A DNA stretch of 9,079 bases from Euzebyaceae bacterium. Lineage in GTDB: Bacteria; Actinomycetota; Nitriliruptoria; Euzebyales; Egibacteraceae. Made by a program: the position numbers and the translations under genes. The stretch lies in assembly GCA_013698135.1 (NCBI GenBank), contig JACCVM010000184.1, forward strand, positions 1-9,079. The letters run 5' to 3'. Below the pieces are notes generated by a model. It did no database searches. It saw only the letters and a program-made list of their open reading frames with translations, and had not been told where the DNA came from. Shown here piece after piece: positions 1-6,279 of this stretch. Every line of letters begins with the position of its first letter. Position 1 is the stretch's first letter.

Positions 1-403
1 CGGCGACCGCCTCCGCCACGTTGGCCAGGGTCTGGTCGCCGGCACCCGAGACCGCGACGCCGCCGGCGCCCGCCGCGGCCGTCTCGGCGGCTCGCGCCTG
101 CTCGCGGGCGAGATCGACCTGCTCGGAGGACAGCCGCAGCACCGTCTGGCCCTTGCGGACCTTGTCACCGTCGTTCACGGCGAGGTCCACGACGACGCCG
201 GAGACCCCGGCGGCCACCTGCTGATCAGCGGCGGGCTCGATCGTGGCCGGAGCCGACACGGTTTGGGTCACCTCGCCGGCGCCGACACGCTCCACTTCGA
301 CCACCGGCAAATCCTCACCGAAGCAGCCGGCGAGCAGAAGGGCCAGCACCCCAGCGGCCAGCGTGGGGCGCCGGGGAACGCTGCGCACAGCCGGTCGCCG
401 CAC
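1..403 (-). CDS. Lipoprotein of the HlyD/MacA efflux-adaptor type (N-terminal part, cut by window edge)
   Basis: This is the first ~134 residues of an exported lipoprotein that probably acts as the extracytoplasmic adaptor of an ABC-type exporter. From a GTG start at 403 the protein has an Arg-rich N-terminus, a hydrophobic stretch (about residues 15-26) and a lipobox L24-A25-G26-C27, so Cys27 should be lipidated. About residues 58-100 look like a biotinyl/lipoyl-like half-domain (GVVVDLAVNDGDKVRKGQTV), followed by an Ala/Glu/Arg-rich stretch (REQARAAETAAAG) typical of the start of the adaptor coiled coil. The gene starts 25 bp after the stop of the small upstream gene, which suggests one transcript. 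In monoderm actinobacteria such adaptors usually precede MacB-like ATPase and permease genes; those would lie beyond the left edge and cannot be seen. The ribosome-binding site is weak, so the start could be a few codons off. The family call is fairly secure; the substrate is unknown. Confidence 0.72.
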   Translation of the reverse strand, partial: MRRPAVRSVPRRPTLAAGVLALLLAGCFGEDLPVVEVERVGAGEVTQTVSAPATIEPAADQQVAAGVSGVVVDLAVNDGDKVRKGQTVLRLSSEQVDLAREQARAAETAAAGAGGVAVSGAGDQTLANVAEAVA

Positions 404-428
404 ACCGACCCGCCAAGGCAGCAGGCGG

Positions 429-722
429 CTACGGTCCCGTGACGGGGGCGAGCAGATCAGGCAGATCGAAGGCCAGGTCGGCGAGGTGACCGGCGCAGCA
501 ACGGTGGGTGTCCAGGTGGCCGGGAAGCTGCGCGTCCACCGCCTCGCGCAGGGCACGCACCCGGGCCGACGGGTCGAGCGTGGCGACAGCCAGGACATCG
601 GTTCCCTCGACGGCCACGCCCACCGACCGACGGCAGCAGCCGAAAATCGGCGTGTCGTCGCGCCAGGCTGCCTCGAACTCGCGGGTCAACGTACTGGCGA
701 CGGCGGACGGGGTCCCTGTCAT
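429..722 (-). CDS. Small protein of unknown function with two Cys-Cys pairs (97 aa)
   Basis: I do not recognise this family. The ATG at 722 is preceded by CGGAG about 7 nt upstream, and third codon positions are almost all G or C, which supports real coding. The 97-residue protein has no signal peptide or membrane segment. It carries C29-C30 (FGCCRRS) and C75-C76 within H-R-C-C-A-G-H (H73, H79), followed by an acidic/hydrophobic tail (DLAFDLPDLLAP). Paired cysteines with flanking histidines could bind a metal or form disulfides; that is inference only. The frame stays open further upstream to 938, but that extension runs antisense-like through the end of proC and is low-complexity, so I reject it. 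It lies 25 bp ahead of the lipoprotein adaptor gene, 82 bp after proC, and has its own possible promoter. Confidence 0.6.
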   Translation of the reverse strand: MTGTPSAVASTLTREFEAAWRDDTPIFGCCRRSVGVAVEGTDVLAVATLDPSARVRALREAVDAQLPGHLDTHRCCAGHLADLAFDLPDLLAPVTGP

Positions 723-737
723 TGTGCGGCTCCGGTT

Positions 738-752
738 CTTCGAGGCGGTAGC
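738..752. repeat. 15-bp intergenic repeat, copy A
   Basis: CTTCGAGGCGGTAGC on the plus strand is identical to 3225-3239. Both copies lie between genes, in the same orientation. Here it sits 15 nt ahead of the ATG at 722, between the possible promoter and the ribosome-binding site. In DNA this rich in G+C a single 15-mer repeat could arise by chance. Confidence 0.4.
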
Positions 753-759
753 CCCTTCC

Positions 760-787
760 AAACTACCCCCACCCCCTGCACCCGCAA
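760..787 (-). promoter_or_regulatory. Possible sigma-70-type promoter for the small Cys-pair gene
   Basis: Read on the minus strand, TTGCGG (787-782) and TAGTTT (765-760) are separated by 16 bp, close to the TTGACN/TANNNT pattern of the main actinobacterial sigma factor. The -10 ends 37 nt before the ATG at 722. The spacer is unusually G-rich (runs of five G). This is assigned by pattern only; one -35 mismatch and the G-rich spacer keep confidence low. Confidence 0.3.
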
Positions 788-804
788 CGCAACCATCCTG
801 TCCT

Positions 805-1614
805 TCAGCCCCCCGCCAGCTCCGTCGAGCGGCGCTGCGCGGCCTCGATGGCGTTGAGGAACGCGGCGCGGACCCGCTGCTCCTCCAGGACACGGATGGC
901 CGCGATCGTCGTGCCGCCCGGGCTGGTGACGGCCTCACGCAACTCGACGGGATGCCGCCCGGTGTCCCGCAGCATCTTGGCGCTGCCGACCATCGTCTGG
1001 ATGATCAGCTCCGAGGCGATGTCCCGCGACAGTCCCAGCAGGATGCCGGCGTCGATCATCGCCTCGGCCAGTAGGAAGAAGTACGCGGGACCCGACCCCG
1101 ACAGGGCCGTGACGGCGTCGAGGTGCTCCTCTGCCAGGTGCACCACCTTGCCGACGTGGCCGAGCACTGCCTCGGCGGTCGCCAGGTGCACGGGACCCGC
1201 GTGACGCCCGGGCGCGATCGCGCTCATCGCTTCGTCCACCTGTACCGGGACGTTGGACATGACCCGCACCACGGGCACGCCGTCCCCCAGCGCCTCTTCG
1301 ATCCTGGCTGTGGGGACGCCGGCTGCCACCGAGATGACGGTGTGCGAGGCTGTCACCTTGCCGGCGATCTGTGCCAACAGCGTGCCCATGTCTTGTGGCT
1401 TGACCGCCACCACCAGCACGTCGGCGGCGGTCGCCGCGGCGGCGGCGTCGATGCCGGCACGCACGCCATAGGTCTGGGTCAGCACCTGCGCTCGCTCAGC
1501 GCTGCGCACGGCGCACAGCACCTGGTCAGCGGTGGCCCAGCCCGAGCGCAGCAAACCGCCGAGCAGCGCCTCGCCCATCCGCCCCGTACCCAGGATGGCA
1601 AGGGTGGCGTCCAT
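805..1614 (-). CDS. proC: Pyrroline-5-carboxylate reductase
   Basis: ProC reduces 1-pyrroline-5-carboxylate to L-proline with NAD(P)H, the last step of proline synthesis, in the cytoplasm. The 269 residues match the usual ~270. The N-terminus has the Rossmann loop G9-T-G-R-M-G14; VVAVKPQ (about 68-74) is the conserved cofactor-domain segment; the C-terminal helical dimer domain has SGSGPAY (172-178) and the family signature S231-P-G-G-T-T236. The ATG at 1614 is preferred over a TTG at 1635 because it sits just before the Rossmann strand and gives the family length; GAGGTG lies about 9 nt upstream. One oddity is that the segment normally reading M-P-N-T-P reads M119-S-N-V-P123, keeping the Asn but losing the Pro and Thr. 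The gene follows proline dehydrogenase by 36 bp on the same strand, so both may share a transcript. Confidence 0.95.
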   Translation of the reverse strand: MDATLAILGTGRMGEALLGGLLRSGWATADQVLCAVRSAERAQVLTQTYGVRAGIDAAAAATAADVLVVAVKPQDMGTLLAQIAGKVTASHTVISVAAGVPTARIEEALGDGVPVVRVMSNVPVQVDEAMSAIAPGRHAGPVHLATAEAVLGHVGKVVHLAEEHLDAVTALSGSGPAYFFLLAEAMIDAGILLGLSRDIASELIIQTMVGSAKMLRDTGRHPVELREAVTSPGGTTIAAIRVLEEQRVRAAFLNAIEAAQRRSTELAGG

Positions 1615-1650
1615 CACAGCCGGCACCTCGAGCAACCAGCGCGCATGCGG

Positions 1651-2574
1651 CTAGGTGTCGCGCAACGAGCGCAGGAAGAACAGCAGGTTGGCTGGGCGCT
1701 CGGCGAGACGGCGCATGAAGTACGGGTACCACTGATGGCCGAAGGGCACGTACACCCGCAGGCGGTATCCGTCGGCGACCAGGGCGTCCTGCAAGCTGTT
1801 GCGCACCCCGTGCAGCATCTGGAACTCGAAGTCGTCGCGCGACAGCCCGCGCCGCGCGGCCACGACCTTGACGTGATCGATCAGCCGGTGGTCGTGCGTG
1901 GCGATGCGCGGGTACCGGCCGTGCGCCAGCAGGTAATCGGCGCACTGCGCGTAGCTGGCGTCGACCTCCGCCCGCGACTGGTAGGCGACCTGCTCCGGCT
2001 CGGCATAGGCGCCTTTGCACAGACGCAGGCTGGCACCAGCGCGCGACAGCCGCTCGACGTCGGAGCGCGTGCGGCGCAGGTAGGACTGGACGGCACAGCC
2101 AACGTGGTCGTGGCCCGCCTGCTGCAGCCGCTCCACCAGGGCGACGGTCCCCTCGGTGACGTCGTGTCCTTCCATGTCCAGCGTGAGGTGCTCACCGATG
2201 CCCGCGGTGGCGATGGCCACGTCGGAGCACAGCTCGGTGCACAGCTGCTCGGACAGCTTCAGGCCGAGCTGGGTGGGCTTGACCGACACGCCCGCCGGCA
2301 GCCCCTCGTCGCCGACTCGCCCCACCGCCTCGACGATGACCTTGGCAGCGGCCCTGGCGTCGTCCTGCGAGGTCACACTCTCGCCGAGGAAGTCCAGCGT
2401 CACCGTCTTGCCCTGCGCCACCAGCCGGCGGATGACCGCCAGGCCGTCGTCGAGGGTTTCGCCGGCGACGTAGCGCATGGCCAGCGACCGGGTCAGGCGG
2501 CGCGAGGTGACCTGTTTGGCCAGCGGACGGTTTTCACCGGCCTTAATCAGCAGGTTACGCAGCAGGTCAGACAC
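1651..2574 (-). CDS. Proline dehydrogenase, monofunctional (FAD-dependent)
   Basis: This enzyme (PutA N-terminal-type activity, often called PruB in mycobacteria) oxidises L-proline to P5C using FAD and passes electrons to the respiratory chain at the membrane face. Family marks in order are SVKPTQLG (97-104), LDMEGHD (132-138), RLCKGAY (184-190, with Lys187) and the C-terminal FEFQMLHGVR (249-258) and WYPYFMRRLAE (282-292), whose Arg288-Arg289 bind the proline carboxylate in homologues. The 307 residues fit single-function enzymes; there is no P5C dehydrogenase domain. Two starts compete: ATG at 2583 touches the GGAGG with no spacer, while GTG at 2574 lies 9 nt beyond it, so GTG is chosen. 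That start overlaps the nicotinamidase-like gene by 8 bp, which implies translational coupling. proC follows after 36 bp. Confidence 0.93.
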   Translation of the reverse strand: MSDLLRNLLIKAGENRPLAKQVTSRRLTRSLAMRYVAGETLDDGLAVIRRLVAQGKTVTLDFLGESVTSQDDARAAAKVIVEAVGRVGDEGLPAGVSVKPTQLGLKLSEQLCTELCSDVAIATAGIGEHLTLDMEGHDVTEGTVALVERLQQAGHDHVGCAVQSYLRRTRSDVERLSRAGASLRLCKGAYAEPEQVAYQSRAEVDASYAQCADYLLAHGRYPRIATHDHRLIDHVKVVAARRGLSRDDFEFQMLHGVRNSLQDALVADGYRLRVYVPFGHQWYPYFMRRLAERPANLLFFLRSLRDT

Positions 2575-3127
2575 GCGAGGCATCCTCCGTGCGCTCGACG
2601 CGGGCGCCCAGGATCTGCGCCATGTGCTGCAAGGACTGCTCGCGGATCGCGTCGGCGGGATGCTCCGGCGCGTCGAAGGTGGCGGTTCCCGCGGCGGCGA
2701 CGGTGACCGCGATGTCACGGTTACGCAGATCGGCGGTGGTGTGCAGCACACAGATGTCAGTGCAGACGCCGCAGATGCGCACCTGATCGACATCGAAGCG
2801 ATGCAGCAGCCCTTCCAACTCGGTTTCGAACATCGCCGAGTACCGGCGCTTGGGCAGCAAGTGCACCTCAGGGCGGTCGAGGTAGGCCCGCAGCTCATCG
2901 ACGAGCTCGGCTTCGTCGGTGCCCCGCACGCAGTGGGTCGGGAACACGTCGAACTCGCGATCATCGGTCTCATGGGTGTCGGCGGTGAAGATCACCCGGT
3001 GGCCGGCGGACAGCGCGGCGTCCACCTCGCGAACCACGGCGGGTAGCACGGCGAGGCAGTCGGAGCTGGCGAGGTTGCCCTTTCGCAGGAAGCCGTTCTG
3101 CATGTCGACCACGATCAGCGCCTGCAT
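2567..3127 (-). CDS. Nicotinamidase-like cysteine hydrolase (isochorismatase superfamily)
   Basis: The likely reaction is hydrolysis of nicotinamide to nicotinate plus ammonia, feeding NAD salvage (PncA-type). The 186-residue protein shows the Asp-Lys-Cys catalytic triad of the superfamily: D8 in VVDMQNGF, K93 in LPKRRYSAM, and C126 in GVCTDICV. Metal-site candidates are D50 and H52 (TADTHE), E58 and H65 (FPTHCVRGT); the spacing resembles nicotinamidases that use Asp, His, Glu and His rather than the three-His set of M. tuberculosis PncA. The ATG at 3127 has GGAGGG 6 nt upstream. The gene is first in a tight set with proline dehydrogenase (8-bp overlap) and proC. Substrate specificity in this superfamily is hard to read from sequence, and another amide or isochorismate-like substrate is possible. 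A second cysteine, C122, sits four residues before the nucleophile. Confidence 0.85.
   Translation of the reverse strand: MQALIVVDMQNGFLRKGNLASSDCLAVLPAVVREVDAALSAGHRVIFTADTHETDDREFDVFPTHCVRGTDEAELVDELRAYLDRPEVHLLPKRRYSAMFETELEGLLHRFDVDQVRICGVCTDICVLHTTADLRNRDIAVTVAAAGTATFDAPEHPADAIREQSLQHMAQILGARVERTEDASRV
2584..2589 (-). promoter_or_regulatory. Ribosome-binding site that decides the proline dehydrogenase start
   Basis: CGGAGG on the minus strand ends directly against an ATG (2583-2581) and 9 nt before a GTG (2574-2572) in the same frame. The usual 5-10 nt spacing supports the GTG. The site lies inside the 3' end of the upstream cysteine hydrolase gene. Confidence 0.6.
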
Positions 3128-3169
3128 CCTGTTCCCTCCGCTGCTACGAGTGAGAAGCCGACACGCAGG

Positions 3170-3197
3170 AGGCCCGCGACTCGACGGTCGCGGGCCT
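3170..3197 (-). terminator. Perfect 11-bp hairpin, possible terminator or leader structure
   Basis: AGGCCCGCGAC (3170-3180) and GTCGCGGGCCT (3187-3197) are exact inverted complements around a 6-nt loop, TCGACG, giving a stem with nine G-C pairs out of eleven. It lies between the end of the ybjN-like gene (3413) and the nicotinamidase start (3127). No U-run follows on either strand. In actinobacteria, strong stems without a U-tail are often taken as terminators; it could equally shape the mRNA leader, since its lower edge is only 43 nt from the ATG. Confidence 0.5.
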
Positions 3198-3224
3198 ACC
3201 CGCCCGTCGGGCTCGGGCGCGCAA

Positions 3225-3239
3225 CTTCGAGGCGGTAGC
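3225..3239. repeat. 15-bp intergenic repeat, copy B
   Basis: CTTCGAGGCGGTAGC on the plus strand is identical to 738-752 and in the same orientation. It lies about 100 nt upstream of the nicotinamidase start, 27 bp from the hairpin. It is either a shared protein-binding site or a chance match. Confidence 0.4.
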
Positions 3240-3412
3240 GCGCCGACCCGTTGCCGTTGAGCCTACGCTGCCGCGCGGAGACTCGTGAGCGCAGCGCCAG
3301 TTGCCCGGCGTCGACATTCGGACGTCATGATCAGCATCGGCCAACTATCCCCACCCCACCATGGTCCGACAGGACGGTTTTCTTCACCAACTCGGACTAG
3401 TCATCTGCACGG

Positions 3413-3886
3413 TCAGGATATCGGATTGGGGCCCATCCCCGCGCGTGCCCGCCAGGCTTGCTCGCGTTCGATGTAGCCGCCGAAGCCCAGCCGGATGGCC
3501 TGCCAGTACGACTCGTCGGCCACCGTGAGCAGCTGGCCGAGCACCCGGTCGAGCTCGTCGGCGGTGACCGCGTGCCGCGGCAGCACGCCGACCAGCAGCA
3601 CGTCGCCGGCGTCGTGGAGGGCGAAGCGCAGCAGATAGCTGCGCAGGTTGCGCTGCAGCAGGTAGCCATAGACCTCGTCGCGACGTTCGTCGGGCGTCGC
3701 CATGAAGAACGACTCCAGCACCAGGTTGTGCGCCCCCAGCTCCAGGTAGACCGGGATCGTCCGCTTGCGCTCGCCGTGCAGGAGGGTGAACCAGGCCACT
3801 GCGCTACCTGCCGACCCGCCGATGCGTTCGACGTCGAGTTCAGGTTGACTGGCGAACCAGGACTCGACCTCGGCCTGAGCTTGCAC
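3413..3886 (-). CDS. YbjN-domain protein next to mshA
   Basis: This 157-residue protein belongs to the YbjN family, small alpha/beta proteins with a fold like type III secretion chaperones; their biochemical role is unsettled. Visible family features are an amphipathic N-terminal helix (QAQAEVESWFAS), alternating strands (TIPVYLELGAHNLVLESFFM, 43-62), EVYGYLLQRN (71-80) and the central RFALHDAGDVLLVGVLP (87-103), then a helical C-terminus. It has no signal peptide or membrane segment. The start is a GTG at 3886, only 3 bp after the mshA stop, without a clear Shine-Dalgarno site, so translation is probably coupled to mshA. M. tuberculosis has the same order (Rv0486 mshA, Rv0487 YbjN-like), which supports the call and hints at a link to mycothiol; that link is inference. 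Confidence 0.85.
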   Translation of the reverse strand: MQAQAEVESWFASQPELDVERIGGSAGSAVAWFTLLHGERKRTIPVYLELGAHNLVLESFFMATPDERRDEVYGYLLQRNLRSYLLRFALHDAGDVLLVGVLPRHAVTADELDRVLGQLLTVADESYWQAIRLGFGGYIEREQAWRARAGMGPNPIS

Positions 3887-3889
3887 GAC

Positions 3890-5170
3890 TCAGGCGCCCA
3901 GGGCAAGCCGGCGCTGGCGAAGCACCCCGCGGTACACCTCGAGTGTGCGCTGCGCCGTGGCGGTCCAGCTGAAGCGGGCGGCATGGCGCCGAGCGGCTTC
4001 GGCGGCCTTGGCCCGGACGCGGGCGTCGACGAGGTACGGCAGCAGCGCCGCGGCGAAATCGCGCGGATCACGTGACGCCACCAGTGTTCCTCCGCCGTTG
4101 ACGGCGGCTCGCAGGCCACCGACGTCGGAGGCCACGACGGGGGTGCCGCAGGCCTGCGCTTCCAGCGCGACCAGACCGAAGCTTTCGGAGTGGCTGGGTA
4201 CCACCACCACGTCGGCGGCCCGGTACAGCAACGCCAGTTCGGGGTGGGGCCGAGGTGCCAGGAAGGCAACCCGGTCGGCCAGGCCCAGGTCGGCGGCCAT
4301 CCGGCGCAAGCTGTGCGGGTCCGAGACGCCGTTGCCGTTGCCGCTGGCGCCGCCGACAACCACCAGCCGGGTGGGAACGCCGTCCGCGGGCAGCAGCACG
4401 TCCAGCGCCGCTAGCGCGCGCACGGCCGTGTCGGGTGCCTTCAGCGGCTGTAGGCGGCCGACGAACAGCACGATGCGCCCGCCTCCCAGCGACTCGCGCG
4501 CGGCATGGCGGTCGATGGCGGGAGAGAACAGATCGAGGTCGACGCCGGGTTCGACCAGGTGCACCTTGCCGGGCACGGCGCCGTAGCGCTGCCGCAGGAT
4601 GGCGATCTCACTGGTCGCCGGCGCGACGATGGCGTCGGCGTCGGCGACCACCCGTTCCTCGGCGGCCAGACGCAGCGGCGGCTCGGGAACGTCACCCGGC
4701 GCCAGGGTGTCGTTCTTGGCCCGGCCCAGAGTGTGGAAGCTCTGCACCAACGGGAGCCCGAGGCGGCGGGCGGCCAGCCGGCCCACCCAGCCGCTCATCC
4801 AGTAGTGGCCGTGCAGCAGGTCGAGGTCAGGGATCGCCGGATGAGCGGCCAGCGCGAGGTAGAAGGCGCACAGATGGGAGGCGAGATCATCCTTGGCCAG
4901 CCCCGGCGGACCGGCTTCCAGGTGGTGGACGGCGACACCATCCGCGGTCGGAACGGTGGCAGGCAGGTCGCGACCGGCGGCTCGGGTGAAGATGTCGACA
5001 CCGACGCCGGCCGCGGCGAGACGCTCGGCCAGCGATAAGAGATAGACATTCATGCCGCCGCTGTCGCCGGTGCCCGGCTGCTCCAGCGGCGACGTGTGCA
5101 CCGACAGCAATCCGACCCGCCGCGGTCCCGCGCGATCAGAAGGACGCGCGTCGCCCCAGTCCTGCTGCAT
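3890..5170 (-). CDS. mshA: D-inositol-3-phosphate glycosyltransferase, first step of mycothiol synthesis
   Basis: MshA moves GlcNAc from UDP-GlcNAc to 1L-myo-inositol 1-phosphate, giving GlcNAc-Ins-P and UDP; MshA2, MshB, MshC and MshD activities then complete mycothiol. It is a cytoplasmic GT4 (GT-B fold) enzyme of 426 residues, a normal length. The N-terminal domain has the acceptor-side loop GTGDSGGMNVY (33-43), LLHGHYWMSG (118-127) and SFHTLGRAKN (144-153). The C-terminal donor domain has FVGRLQPLKAP (236-246, Arg239 and Lys244 expected to contact the UDP-sugar phosphates), VVVGGASG (270-277) and the EX7E motif E329-SFGLVAL-E337, followed by ACGTPVVASDVGG. The ATG at 5170 has only a modest GGGAAG ahead of it. 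SFHTLGRAKN and GTGDSGGMNVY distinguish it from generic GT4 proteins and sucrose synthases. A YbjN-domain gene follows after 3 bp. Confidence 0.94.
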   Translation of the reverse strand: MQQDWGDARPSDRAGPRRVGLLSVHTSPLEQPGTGDSGGMNVYLLSLAERLAAAGVGVDIFTRAAGRDLPATVPTADGVAVHHLEAGPPGLAKDDLASHLCAFYLALAAHPAIPDLDLLHGHYWMSGWVGRLAARRLGLPLVQSFHTLGRAKNDTLAPGDVPEPPLRLAAEERVVADADAIVAPATSEIAILRQRYGAVPGKVHLVEPGVDLDLFSPAIDRHAARESLGGGRIVLFVGRLQPLKAPDTAVRALAALDVLLPADGVPTRLVVVGGASGNGNGVSDPHSLRRMAADLGLADRVAFLAPRPHPELALLYRAADVVVVPSHSESFGLVALEAQACGTPVVASDVGGLRAAVNGGGTLVASRDPRDFAAALLPYLVDARVRAKAAEAARRHAARFSWTATAQRTLEVYRGVLRQRRLALGA

Positions 5171-5199
5171 CCACTTCCCGATCGTTGGCCCGACCGGCC

Positions 5200-5205
5200 A
5201 TGCTA
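5200..5205 (-). promoter_or_regulatory. Possible -10 element of mshA
   Basis: TAGCAT on the minus strand ends 29 nt before the mshA ATG and fits the TANNNT -10 pattern. No good -35 hexamer lies 16-18 bp upstream, so this is a weak call within the ~100-bp gap between the asparaginase and mshA genes. Confidence 0.22.
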
Positions 5206-5271
5206 GCCACGCATGAACCCGCCGAGGCCGACCACGGGGATGGCTGCCGCCGTCGTTGTCGTTCCTGGGCG

Positions 5272-6240
5272 TCAGCCCAGCAGCGCCGTCACCTCCGAGC
5301 GCACCTCGAGCGCACCGTGCGGGCGGCCACCTGCGAGCACCACGGGATAGCGAACGGGTGCAGGGACCAGCGCGCCGAGGCCTTCAAGGATCGCGGCGAG
5401 CACCGGTCCGTCGGCGCGCTTGCCGCCATCGGCGATCTTGACGGCGATGCCCAGCGCCCGTTCGCCTTCGAGGCCTGCCGCCAGCACCGCCTCCGCGCCT
5501 CGCTTGGCCACCACGCGGTTGCTGGCCCGCATCATCTGGGTGTCGAAGGCGTCGTCGCCGCCAATCAGGACCGGACGCGCGGTCATGGCACTGCGGATGC
5601 GGCTCAACTCTGGCGTGCAGCCGGCGGCCAACCGGGCGAATCCCGTCGCAAGGCCGCGCAACGGCAGGACCCAGGCGGGGGCGCCACACCCGTCGACGCC
5701 GGGACCCGTCGGCGTCACCGTGGTGGCGTCGGCGAGGCGCTCGTAGATCCGCCGCTGCAGCGCGGTATGCGGCTGGAGATAGTCGGCGGGGTCGCCGCCG
5801 GTGGCGCAGTGGGCAAGCAGGAAGCTGGCGTGCTTGCCGGAGCAGTTGTGCGCCAACGGCTGGGGTTCGCGCTGTGCCAGCAGGGTCGGCACGTCGGTGG
5901 GCAGCGCCGGCGGGCACTGCAGCGCCGTCTCGTCCAGTCCCGCCTCCGCCAGCAGGCGTGCGGCCTCGATCTGGTGGATGGCGGTGCCATCGTGGGAGGC
6001 GCAGGCGATCGCCAGCCCGTTGACGTCAAGCGCCACGTTTGCCTCGGCGAGCAGGTCGAGGGTCGCCAGAGCCTGGAAGGGCTTGGCCGCCGAGCGGACG
6101 TAGGTTGGTAGCTCGACGTCCCCGAGGTGAGCCACGATTTCGCCGTCCACGTCACAGACGACGACGTGACCGGTGTGCTGGGACTCCAGCACACCGTCGC
6201 GAACGACATCCAACAGGGGAACGGCTTGGGAGACGACCAT
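5272..6240 (-). CDS. L-asparaginase, Rhizobium etli (class 3) type
   Basis: The enzyme hydrolyses L-asparagine to aspartate and ammonia. It belongs to the asparaginase II family typified by R. etli ReAV, unrelated to E. coli AnsA/AnsB. With the ATG at 6240 it has 322 residues. The two conserved catalytic Ser-Lys/Cys-Lys segments are present: R49-S50-A-A-K53 (nucleophile Ser and Lys in ReAV) and N132-C133-S-G-K136-H (zinc-site Cys and Lys). D183-G-C185 in TGPGVDGCGAPAW supplies the further Asp and zinc Cys. The conserved tail KIADGGKR (268-275) is also seen. An in-frame TTG at 6273 would add 11 residues; it is less likely. No Shine-Dalgarno site precedes the ATG, but a TAGGCT 10 nt upstream could be a -10 for an almost leaderless mRNA. 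No signal peptide is seen, so it should be cytoplasmic. It starts 39 bp after the rsiG stop. Confidence 0.88.
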   Translation of the reverse strand: MVVSQAVPLLDVVRDGVLESQHTGHVVVCDVDGEIVAHLGDVELPTYVRSAAKPFQALATLDLLAEANVALDVNGLAIACASHDGTAIHQIEAARLLAEAGLDETALQCPPALPTDVPTLLAQREPQPLAHNCSGKHASFLLAHCATGGDPADYLQPHTALQRRIYERLADATTVTPTGPGVDGCGAPAWVLPLRGLATGFARLAAGCTPELSRIRSAMTARPVLIGGDDAFDTQMMRASNRVVAKRGAEAVLAAGLEGERALGIAVKIADGGKRADGPVLAAILEGLGALVPAPVRYPVVLAGGRPHGALEVRSEVTALLG

Positions 6241-6279
6241 GGGTCGCGTCAGCCTATCGGGTTGCCGCCCCAATTGTGC

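Larger units (their letters stand above)
3128..3412. other. 285-bp intergenic region between ybjN-like and nicotinamidase-like genes
   Basis: This is the longest gene-free stretch in the window. It holds an 11-bp perfect hairpin (3170-3197), a second copy of a 15-bp repeat (3225-3239) and a C-rich block (3341-3360) resembling one at 758-776. Short open frames exist on both strands (for example minus 3144-3344, plus 3285-3476), but they lack a ribosome-binding site and the codon bias of the neighbours. The leader of the nicotinamidase operon presumably starts here; I could not pick a convincing -35/-10 pair. Confidence 0.6.

Noticed and set aside
723..938. N-terminal extension of the small Cys-pair protein on the minus strand
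   Set aside because: The extension overlaps the end of proC in another frame and is Arg/Ser/Ala-rich; the ATG at 722 has its own ribosome-binding site.
1123..2706. 527-residue plus-strand open frame
   Set aside because: It lies antisense across proC, proline dehydrogenase and part of the hydrolase gene, is rich in His, Arg, Gln and Gly as expected of a GC-rich shadow frame, and has no recognisable motif.
2575..2973. Upstream extension of the proline dehydrogenase frame
   Set aside because: It runs through the hydrolase gene in another frame with Pro/Ser/Cys-rich shadow composition; family length and ribosome-binding site spacing support the GTG at 2574.
3144..3344. 66-residue minus-strand open frame in the 285-bp gap
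   Set aside because: Starts with TTG, has no ribosome-binding site, weak third-position G+C bias, and spans the hairpin.
3362..3385. GTCC-GACA-GGAC followed by GGTTTT on the plus strand as a terminator
   Set aside because: The stem is only 4 bp and no plus-strand gene ends here.
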